Part shown: positions 23,827 through 29,888 of the stretch, piece after piece
Layout: every line of letters begins with the position of its first letter
How positions within the stretch are numbered: the first letter of the stretch is position 1
Assembly (NCBI RefSeq): GCF_003762835.1
Contig: NZ_RJWA01000010.1
Span: 62,001 to 126,000, forward strand
Direction: 5' to 3'
DNA from: Micromonospora sp. HM5-17
GTDB taxonomy: Bacteria > Actinomycetota > Actinomycetes > Mycobacteriales > Micromonosporaceae
Length of the DNA stretch: 64,000 nucleotides
Translations under genes and position numbers: made by a program
Notes under the pieces: model-generated
What the model saw: the letters and a program-made list of their open reading frames with translations, nothing else
Databases searched by the model: none
Told to the model about the DNA's origin: nothing

Positions 23827-24090
23827 TCAGGACCGGGCCTCGTCGAGTGACCCGACCCACCACGACTCGGTCTCGCCGTGCCAGGCCGGCAGGGTGTACG
23901 GCGACGGCGTCGCGCCGCCCGCAAACCAGGCCACGATCTTGTCCGCGTACCACTGCGGCGTCCGCGAGCGGACCAGGTATGCCTTCAGGTCCTCGACCGT
24001 CTCACCGACCCGCTCCCGGTGCCGCCCCAGCTGGCCGTCCAGATCGTCCGGTCGGCCTGTTCTTCCGGGTCGGCCGGACGGGCGTCGCAC
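23827..24090 (-). CDS. Small accessory phage protein, start uncertain (about 87 aa)
   Basis: The C-terminal 60 residues (TVEDLKAYLVRSRTPQWYADKIVAWFAGG ... SWWVGSLDEARS) look like a genuine folded protein. The only plausible start is a GTG at 24,090, deep inside the upstream Cys-rich gene, whose frame stays open to 23,985. The two could be overlapping genes or one protein interrupted by a frameshift. Confidence 0.5.
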   Translation of the reverse strand: MRRPSGRPGRTGRPDDLDGQLGRHRERVGETVEDLKAYLVRSRTPQWYADKIVAWFAGGATPSPYTLPAWHGETESWWVGSLDEARS

Positions 24091-24248
24091 TCGTCGAACG
24101 GCTCGTCCGCGTGCTTGCAATCCGGCGCGTGCGGCTCCGAGAAGTGCGCACCGCAGTGCCAGCAGCAGTCCATCTCGTCGTTGCAGTTGAACCGCCCACA
24201 CTCGTCAGTCGCAGCCGACAGGTCGGGCTCAATCACCTTCTCCGGCAT
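23985..24248 (-). CDS. Cys/His-rich accessory protein (87 aa)
   Basis: CGRFNCNDEMDCCWHCGAHF and PDCKH supply seven cysteines and two histidines, so zinc binding is likely. The ATG at 24,248 with GGAGGAAGAG follows the operator-flanked promoter at 24,277-24,328. The last 20 residues look less protein-like, and the downstream frame takes over there. Confidence 0.6.
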   Translation of the reverse strand: MPEKVIEPDLSAATDECGRFNCNDEMDCCWHCGAHFSEPHAPDCKHADEPFDECDARPADPEEQADRTIWTASWGGTGSGSVRRSRT

Positions 24249-24276
24249 CTCTTCCTCCAGGTAGATGGGCGCGTGG

Positions 24277-24355
24277 CGTACATAGACATTGTATACGGCA
24301 AGCCTCCTGCGCGTACAGAATTTATGTACGGGCTGGGCTATGGAGCGGGTCACAC
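24277..24355 (-). promoter_or_regulatory. Operator-flanked promoter, copy 3
   Basis: Minus-strand TGTACG (24,312-24,317), 18 bp, TACAAT (24,288-24,293). Operators CGTACATAGACATTGTA (24,277-24,293) and CGTACAGAATTTATGTA (24,312-24,328). The GTGTGACC block follows at about 24,346-24,354. It drives the Cys-rich accessory genes. Confidence 0.75.
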
Positions 24356-24363
24356 AAGACGGC

Positions 24364-25386
24364 TTAGAACAGCCGCCCCTGCCGGTAGGTCGCGTCCGCG
24401 TCGAACGTCGCCGAGTGCGGTGGCGCCGCCTTCGGCTCCGGCGGCAACGACTCGCGCAGGTGCCGCACCAGCGGCTCCTCCGGCGCGTCCAGACCGAACA
24501 GCTGCCGGACCGCCGCCAGCATCCGGGCCTGCTCCCACAGCCTGGCCACCTCGTCGATCGCCCGCTGCCGCTCGTCAAGCGCCGCCTGCATCCAGTCGTT
24601 CATCAGCCCGTCGCCGCACCCGACGACCACCCGCATTCCCAAGCCCCAGCAGTGCACGTTGACCGCGCAGCAGGCCGCGGCGAGCCAGTCGATGTCGTTG
24701 GCCCACCACTCGACCGCCTCGGGGTCGCCGCCCCGCCGGCGTATAGCCCGCGCCGCCCCGAGCAGCATCGTGCCCGTGCCAGCGCACGGCTCCAACACCG
24801 ACAGCGGCAGCCTGTCGTTGGCCACCTCGTACGCCGCAATTCCCAGGTCAGCCACCACTATCTCGCCCATCATGTCCGTCACGTCAACGGGCGTTAGGAA
24901 CTGGCCGAGGCCGTCCCGCGCCGACCGGGACCGGATCGCCTGAAGCACGCTGCCGAGCAGGTCCACCTCCTCGCGGCGCCACCTCACGCCGGTGAGCTCC
25001 AGCTGGCCCTTCTTCAGCGCCGCCTGCCCGGTGGCGTGCACCGACCGGAGCAACTGGTCGTCCAGGTCGTCGTCGTCCAGCCACCCCCACAGCGGCTTTG
25101 TGCGGGGCAGCAGGTCCGGCCGCCCGATCGCGAACCGGTTCCAGATGCTGCGCAGCAGCTCGACGAACCCGTGCCGGTCCAGCGACAGCATCTGCTCCGC
25201 CAGGTCCGGCCCGTCCGGGTCGCGTTGCTCGACGAGCGCCAATGCGGCGACCACGCTGACCGGGATCTCGATCCGCGAGCCGCCGAAGTTCCCGTGCCAT
25301 GCCTCGTCGACCGCCTCCGCGATCTTCCAGGCGTGCTGCCGGGGACTCTCTGGCACGGCCTTCCGCCGCGCTGTCTTCGTTGTCAT
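24364..25386 (-). CDS. N-6 DNA methylase-like protein lacking the catalytic NPPY motif (340 aa)
   Basis: It has the fold landmarks of the HsdM-type N6 methylase family: GQFLTPVDVTDMMGEIV (residues about 162-178), the SAM motif LEPCAGTGTMLLGAA (about 197-211) and WWANDIDWLAAACCAVN. After GDGLMNDW no NPP(Y/F) motif follows, so it probably binds SAM or DNA without methylating. Similar genes occur on actinomycete phages and plasmids. It forms an independent cassette with two Cys-rich or helical genes between promoter 26,501 and the hairpins. Confidence 0.75.
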   Translation of the reverse strand: MTTKTARRKAVPESPRQHAWKIAEAVDEAWHGNFGGSRIEIPVSVVAALALVEQRDPDGPDLAEQMLSLDRHGFVELLRSIWNRFAIGRPDLLPRTKPLWGWLDDDDLDDQLLRSVHATGQAALKKGQLELTGVRWRREEVDLLGSVLQAIRSRSARDGLGQFLTPVDVTDMMGEIVVADLGIAAYEVANDRLPLSVLEPCAGTGTMLLGAARAIRRRGGDPEAVEWWANDIDWLAAACCAVNVHCWGLGMRVVVGCGDGLMNDWMQAALDERQRAIDEVARLWEQARMLAAVRQLFGLDAPEEPLVRHLRESLPPEPKAAPPHSATFDADATYRQGRLF

Positions 25387-25409
25387 CGGTACCTCCAGCT
25401 CGAATGGCG

Positions 25410-25441
25410 GCGCCCCCGCAGCCGTCGGGCTGCGGGGGCGC
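25410..25441. terminator. Intergenic hairpin before the methylase-like gene
   Basis: A 14-bp perfect stem (GCGCCCCCGCAGCC with GGCTGCGGGGGCGC) and 4-nt loop lie in the 69-bp gap. It may attenuate transcription into the methylase-like gene. Confidence 0.6.
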
Positions 25442-25455
25442 TCCGGGTTTGTGGG

Positions 25456-26064
25456 TCAGCTGCGGAAGGCGCAGCCCGCGTGACCGCAGCCGCCGCAGTA
25501 GCCGCCGGTCGCGCACTCGCACCCGCACGAGCCAGGCCGCAGGGCACGCCGGGGCAGCAGCACGCCGGTCTGCGCATCGCTCGGAGCCGCGGCCACCGCC
25601 GGCGTCGGCGTCGGCTCCGGCAGCGGCCCGAGGCTCGCCTTTACGCGGCTGACCGCCCACTCCACCGCGCACCGGCACCGGCACCGGCAGGTCCCATCGC
25701 CCGCCTGCCGCTCGCAGCTGGTGTGCCAGCCGGCACGGCACTGCTGGCACCACCCGTGCTCGTGGAACCGGGCCACGATCCGCTCGGCGATCCTCGGCGG
25801 CACCACGTACAACCCGGCCGTCTCCTCGACGACGATCGTCGACGGCGGCCACTTCGCGTCCGGCCCTCGCACTGACAGGAGCATCACCATCGGCTCGGTG
25901 ACGCCGAGCGCGTTGCCGTCCTCCACGACGAACCGGTACGCGACGCCCGCCAGCTCAAAGGTGATGTGCTCCTGGGCGTCGTCGACCTCGGTCACCGTGC
26001 CGTACGCGCCGATGACGTCGACCAGCGCCGCGAGCCCGTTCGCGTCGTCCTTCGTGACCTTCAT
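25456..26064 (-). CDS. Cys-rich accessory protein (202 aa)
   Basis: Unrecognised. Residues 1-90 form a beta-rich domain (GTVTEVDDAQEHITFELAGVAYRFVVE); residues about 100-135 carry CQQCRAGWHTSCERQ and CRCRCRC; the end has CGCECATGGYCGGCGHAGC. In total about 15 cysteines, so two or three zinc sites are plausible. Second gene of the cassette that starts at 26,465. Confidence 0.65.
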   Translation of the reverse strand: MKVTKDDANGLAALVDVIGAYGTVTEVDDAQEHITFELAGVAYRFVVEDGNALGVTEPMVMLLSVRGPDAKWPPSTIVVEETAGLYVVPPRIAERIVARFHEHGWCQQCRAGWHTSCERQAGDGTCRCRCRCAVEWAVSRVKASLGPLPEPTPTPAVAAAPSDAQTGVLLPRRALRPGSCGCECATGGYCGGCGHAGCAFRS

Positions 26065-26088
26065 GCCTTCCTCCCTCTGGAAATGGCG

Positions 26089-26118
26089 GCGCGCCGGCCG
26101 GAAACCCGGCCGGCGCGC
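26089..26118. terminator. Intergenic hairpin inside the accessory cassette
   Basis: A 13-bp perfect stem (GCGCGCCGGCCGG with CCGGCCGGCGCGC) around AAAC, between the genes at 26,130 and 26,064. Like the hairpin at 25,410, it punctuates the cassette gene by gene. Confidence 0.6.
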
Positions 26119-26129
26119 ACTCGTCGACG

Positions 26130-26465
26130 TCAGTTGCTCGCGGTTCCCCGCTTCTGCCGCACGTCGTGGGCGACCAGCGCCAGCGCCTCCCGGCGCTCCG
26201 CGACGCGCATCAGTGCCGCGTCGAACGCCGCCGCCTTGTCCGTCACGGCGGCCATCAGGGAGCCCCGGGTCATCGCCCGCAGGTCGCCCTGCTTCGCCGA
26301 CGCGACGGCCAGCTCCGTCGCCCGCTGCACCTCGCGGGCCGCGGCCTCCACGGCCCGCTCGACCTCGGCGAGCCGGATCGCCAGCTGGGTGGCGAGGTCG
26401 CTCGGGTCGACGACCTCGACCGGCACCTGGTACTCGCCAAGGAGTTCCCGCACTCGCTGTTCCAT
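26130..26465 (-). CDS. Helical accessory protein (111 aa)
   Basis: Mostly alpha-helical (QLAIRLAEVERAVEAAAREVQRATELAVASAKQ); no family recognised. The ATG at 26,465 (MEQRVRELLGEYQ) is chosen because the longer frame would begin inside the promoter. First gene of the cassette driven by the operator-flanked promoter at 26,501-26,552. Confidence 0.65.
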   Translation of the reverse strand: MEQRVRELLGEYQVPVEVVDPSDLATQLAIRLAEVERAVEAAAREVQRATELAVASAKQGDLRAMTRGSLMAAVTDKAAAFDAALMRVAERREALALVAHDVRQKRGTASN

Positions 26466-26500
26466 TTCTGCCCTCTCTTTCTCAGTAGATGGAGACATCG

Positions 26501-26580
26501 CGTACATATTCATTGTATGCAGAGGGCAGGCCATCCGTACACAAAATATGTACACCACGGGGCCGTGTAACAGGTCACAC
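26501..26580 (-). promoter_or_regulatory. Operator-flanked promoter, copy 4
   Basis: Minus-strand TGTACG (26,536-26,541), 18 bp, TACAAT (26,512-26,517). Operators CGTACATATTCATTGTA (26,501-26,517) and CGTACACAAAATATGTA (26,536-26,552). The upstream GTGTGACC block (about 26,573-26,580) is nearly identical to the copy at 0.4 kb over 22 bp. Confidence 0.75.
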
Positions 26581-26586
26581 AGACAA

Positions 26587-26628
26587 CGCCGCCCCTACTG
26601 GCCCGGGAAGCAGCCAGCAGGGGCGGCG
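26587..26628. terminator. Terminator closing the capsid operon
   Basis: A 16-position stem with one mismatch (CGCCGCCCCTACTGGC with GCCAGCAGGGGCGGCG) and 10-nt loop lies 26 bp after the last head gene and just before the promoter at 26,501-26,580. Confidence 0.7.
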
Positions 26629-26653
26629 CGGTCCGACGCGCGGGGTCTCCGAG

Positions 26654-27004
26654 TCACGTGCTCCGGCCAGCACGCGCCCGGGACGCCTTCGACGGCGCGG
26701 AGGAGCCACCGCCGGCAGCGCTCGCCTCGGACTCGCCGGCCCCGACCCTGGCCGACGTCTTCTCCCCGGCGGCCTCCGCCGCCTGCCGCTCACCGGCCGC
26801 ACCCGGCTCGTCCTCGCCGACGTCGAACCCCTCGACGCCGAGCACCTTCACCGCCAGGTCCTCCGGCACGTCGAACCCGAGCCCGAGGGGGCCGTCGCTC
26901 ACCGTCCGCACCTCGTCGTGCCGCTCCGCGCCGGCGGCGTCCAGAAGCCGCCGCGCCAACGCCTTCGCGTCCGCCCGGTCCGTGGGGTAAATCGTGGGCG
27001 CCAT
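26654..27004 (-). CDS. Small head-region protein (116 aa)
   Basis: The N-terminal 60 residues (IYPTDRADAKALARRLLDAAG, VRTVSDGPLGLGFDVPEDLAVKVL) look folded; the remainder is Ala/Gly/Ser-rich and charged. It follows the second capsid-region gene with 9-bp spacing. Likely a head accessory protein; no family recognised. Confidence 0.6.
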   Translation of the reverse strand: MAPTIYPTDRADAKALARRLLDAAGAERHDEVRTVSDGPLGLGFDVPEDLAVKVLGVEGFDVGEDEPGAAGERQAAEAAGEKTSARVGAGESEASAAGGGSSAPSKASRARAGRST

Positions 27005-27013
27005 CTCTACCTC

Positions 27014-27844
27014 CTACGCCGGCTCCGCCGGCAGCTTCACCTTCACCGCCGCGGCCGGCCCGCTCCACCCGACCGTGTAGAACCGCTCGGCGAGCGCGAA
27101 CACGTCGTTCGTCGCCCGGTCGTGCGCCTCGACCAGCCGCGGCATCGTCACCTGCGACCGGCGCACCATCACCGGACCCGTCCCGTACAGCCACGCCTCA
27201 CCGGCCGCCGGGGCGGCGCCGGTGGGACCGACACCGCTGGTGTGCGCGAACACGTACGGGGTGCCCAGGGGCGCCACCATCCGCGGGTTCTCCACCCGCG
27301 TCAGGTCCGCCGACGCGAGCTGTCCCGCCAGCCTGCGGGGCACCCACACCACACCCAGCACCCCGGTCCGGTCGCTGATGTGCTCTTCCAGCAACCCGAC
27401 CGCGGTGGCCAGCGACACCGGCGTCACGTCCGAACCCGCGAGGACCTGCGTGCCCGGGTCGGCCAGGCGCGGCCGGTTCCCGGCAGCGCCGGTCCACACG
27501 TAGTGCTCCAGCGACTGCTGCTCGACCAGGCCCAGCGCCGCGCGGGCCCGCTCCAGGTGGTCGTCGCGGCCGGCCAGGTCCGCCTCCACGCCGGCGTACA
27601 GCCGCAGCACCGGCGAGGCGGTCACCCGCTGCACCCCGACGGTCAGCGTCTTCGCCGGCCGGTTCGGATCCGACGCCGCCGAGCTGGTCGCCGCCGCCGG
27701 GGCGTCGACCGTCACCGGCTCCCACTCCACGCCGGCCTGAAACTCGCGCTGGTCGACCGGATCCACCACCGCCGCCGCCGAGAACAGGCCGTACTTGTAC
27801 GGCGTCGTGGCCGGCGCGCTGACGTACACGAGGGGCTGCGTCAC
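27014..27844 (-). CDS. Capsid-region structural protein (276 aa)
   Basis: Unassigned head protein. Segments such as EQQSLEHYVWTGAAGNRPRL, VWVPRRLAGQLASADL and PLGTPYVFAHTSGVG resemble HK97-fold capsid or encapsulin-like subunits, so it could be a second capsid-type or minor capsid protein. It lies directly downstream of the major capsid gene, behind a hairpin, so it should be made at lower level. Confidence 0.6.
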   Translation of the reverse strand: MTQPLVYVSAPATTPYKYGLFSAAAVVDPVDQREFQAGVEWEPVTVDAPAAATSSAASDPNRPAKTLTVGVQRVTASPVLRLYAGVEADLAGRDDHLERARAALGLVEQQSLEHYVWTGAAGNRPRLADPGTQVLAGSDVTPVSLATAVGLLEEHISDRTGVLGVVWVPRRLAGQLASADLTRVENPRMVAPLGTPYVFAHTSGVGPTGAAPAAGEAWLYGTGPVMVRRSQVTMPRLVEAHDRATNDVFALAERFYTVGWSGPAAAVKVKLPAEPA

Positions 27845-27867
27845 CCGTCACCTCCGGATGGGCTGGA

Positions 27868-27901
27868 GGGCCGCGCCACGAGCGGGGACGTGGCGCGGCC
27901 C
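27868..27901. terminator. Hairpin after the major capsid gene
   Basis: A 13-bp perfect stem (CCGCGCCACG core with CGTGGCGCGG) and 8-nt loop lie 15 bp beyond the capsid stop. It probably attenuates transcription so that capsid protein is made in excess. Confidence 0.65.
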
Positions 27902-27915
27902 CGTCAACGGGTAGC

Positions 27916-29601
27916 TCAGGCGGCCGCGCAGTCGAACGCCACGGTCTGCCCGGTCACACCGGTCGGGCACAGCGGCACCGTCACCTTGTACGACACGTAG
28001 CAGCGCTTCACCAGCAGCGTCGCCTGCTCGGTGAACAGGGCGATGTACTCGTTGTCCCGCAGCCGGGTCGAGTCGTACACCGCCGACAGGTCGATGATCG
28101 GCTTGGAGCCCTTGACCCACGTGCCGGGCGCGTAGATCAGGAAGTCGACCGACGCCGGCCACTGGCCGGGCGGGGCCGTACCGCCGAACCCGGCACCGCC
28201 AGCGTTGACGTAGCCGTCCTGCCAGTCCACCACCCACTGCGGGCGCAGGCCCCGCCTGGTGAACCAGCCGTTGATCTGCTCGTCGGTGACGTCGAAGTAG
28301 TTCACCCCGGCGCGGCGGGCCATGTCGGCGCGGATCCACTCCATCAGCCACGCCGGCGCGACCAGCTCCAGCAGCCGCCGCCGGCTCATCCGGTACCGGT
28401 ACCGGTAGTCGGTCGCCGCGAGACTCACCGAGCCGAGAACCGCGGTGGTCGTCTCGTCGCCGTCGACGTCGCCACCCAACGTCAGGGTGAACTCCGTCGA
28501 CTGCGCTGGAGCTGTCGCCATCCGGGCGATCATCCGCGCGTTGATCTTGTGCTCGTGCGCCGTCATCGCCCGGCGCACCACGTCCCGGGTCAGCTCCGGC
28601 CACACCGCGTTCTGCACGATGTCGTGCTCGATCTGCACCCCGTCGACCTCGAGGCGCGTCTCGGCGAACGTCGGGATCGGCACCCGGTACGCCGGCTTGT
28701 CCGTGCCGGCGATGCTGTCGGCCTCGGTCTGCACGAACCCGACCGCGCTGTAGAAGTCGCGGAAGTCGAGGTTGTTCGGGTACCGCAGACCGCCGCGCTG
28801 GACCGTGATGCTGGGCAAGTCCAGGATCCCCTCGGTGGTCTCCAGGCCCTCGCACAGGTCCCACAGCGTCTCGCTGGGCGCGCCCCAGCCGCCGGCCGCG
28901 ACAAGGTTGCCGCCGGACAGCCGCGACTCCGACGCCGCGTACTCCACCACGTCGTAGTCGCTCATCGCCCCGCCGGCGACGAGCGCCTGGTCGACGGGCA
29001 ACTCCACCCGCGCCACGCCCTGCTTGATCCGGGTCCGCACCTGGGCGCCCGGGCCTGGGAACCCGGCCCACTTGTCGTCGAACGCCGCCGCCAGCTCGGC
29101 CACCGAGCTGAACACGTGCCCGTGCGGCACGTTCGGCACGTCCGCCGCCGCCTTGATCACTGCCGACCGTGCGCTGCGGCCGACGCGCGGCTTCGGCTGC
29201 CGCCGGGCCGCCCGGCGGGCCAGGGACGCCACCACCGGCGTCGGCTGAACCGTGGGGGTCGCCTCGGCCGGCTCGCCGTCGCCGGCCGGCTCACCCTCAC
29301 CAGCGGCGGCCGGCTCACCGCCGTCACGGGCGTCGTCGCCCTCGTCGTCACCGCCGCCGTGCACGGCCGCGTCCAAGTCGTCGAGCTCGGCGACCACCTG
29401 CGCTGCGGCCTGCTCGATGGCCGCCTGCTGGTCGCGTACCTGCCGCACGAAAGCCGCCAGCTCGCGCAGCCGCGCCAGACCGGCGGCGTCCAGGTTCGGG
29501 TCGTCCCGGAGCGCGTCGAACGCCGCCACAGCGTCCGTCTCCAGCTGGGACAGGGCATCCAGGTCGAGGCCGTCCAGGCTCTCGGGGATCTCGAAGTCCA
29601 C
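27916..29601 (-). CDS. Major capsid protein with N-terminal scaffold-like region (561 aa)
   Basis: Residues 1-85 are helical (LETDAVAAFDALRDDPNLDAAGLARLRELAAFVRQV) and 85-135 are Glu/Gly/Pro-rich, like a fused scaffold or delta domain. From about residue 150 the HK97-like capsid follows (SGGNLVAAGGWGAPSETLWDLCE, PSITVQRGGLRYP, RVPIPTFAETRLEVDGVQIEHDIVQN, the C-terminal CYVSYKVTVPLC). GTG at 29,601 with GAGGAG before it. The fused scaffold would be removed or kept inside during maturation, probably by the protease-like part of the MuF fusion. Confidence 0.9.
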   Translation of the reverse strand: MDFEIPESLDGLDLDALSQLETDAVAAFDALRDDPNLDAAGLARLRELAAFVRQVRDQQAAIEQAAAQVVAELDDLDAAVHGGGDDEGDDARDGGEPAAAGEGEPAGDGEPAEATPTVQPTPVVASLARRAARRQPKPRVGRSARSAVIKAAADVPNVPHGHVFSSVAELAAAFDDKWAGFPGPGAQVRTRIKQGVARVELPVDQALVAGGAMSDYDVVEYAASESRLSGGNLVAAGGWGAPSETLWDLCEGLETTEGILDLPSITVQRGGLRYPNNLDFRDFYSAVGFVQTEADSIAGTDKPAYRVPIPTFAETRLEVDGVQIEHDIVQNAVWPELTRDVVRRAMTAHEHKINARMIARMATAPAQSTEFTLTLGGDVDGDETTTAVLGSVSLAATDYRYRYRMSRRRLLELVAPAWLMEWIRADMARRAGVNYFDVTDEQINGWFTRRGLRPQWVVDWQDGYVNAGGAGFGGTAPPGQWPASVDFLIYAPGTWVKGSKPIIDLSAVYDSTRLRDNEYIALFTEQATLLVKRCYVSYKVTVPLCPTGVTGQTVAFDCAAA

Positions 29602-29636
29602 CGGTGGCTCCTCAGCACGGAAGGGATCTCATCCCG

Positions 29637-29688
29637 ACCGGCCCGCAGCCAGCATCGGCGGTACCGGCACAGCGTAGCCCGGCGGCGC
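29637..29688 (-). promoter_or_regulatory. Late-gene leader element, capsid copy
   Basis: On the minus strand, GCGCCGCCGGGCTACGCT then GCTGGCTGCGGGCCGG, aligning with 22,110-22,158 before the tail tube gene. TACGCT may serve as -10. Shared only by the two most abundant virion proteins as far as I can see. Confidence 0.55.
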
Positions 29689-29717
29689 GGCAAGATCCGC
29701 ACCGCCGGGCCGCGTGC

Positions 29718-29879
29718 CTACTTTTGGACCGGCCGGATCACCCCGCCGCCGCCCTGCCGGGCGTCTGCGACTTCCGCCGCCGCCCTCGTTGGGTGCTCGC
29801 TCGACTTCCGGCCGCTGCCGTCCTCGTAGGACAGCACGTACACCGTCTTCCGGCTCCTCGCGCCGCAGTTGCAGCCCAT
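29718..29879 (-). CDS. Small conserved-type phage protein, MGCNCG start (53 aa)
   Basis: ATG at 29,879, TAG at 29,718. The sequence MGCNCGARSRKTVYVLSYED followed by a Gly-rich, valine-ending tail is the form of a short protein often found between MuF and capsid genes of actinophages. The N-terminal CxC and a single beta hairpin are all that can be described. Function unknown. Confidence 0.65.
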   Translation of the reverse strand: MGCNCGARSRKTVYVLSYEDGSGRKSSEHPTRAAAEVADARQGGGGVIRPVQK

Positions 29880-29888
29880 CAACCCTCC

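Noticed and set aside
26501-26558. Longer start of the helical accessory protein from a GTG at 26,558
   Set aside because: It would begin upstream of the -10 box of the promoter that drives the gene; the ATG at 26,465 is consistent.
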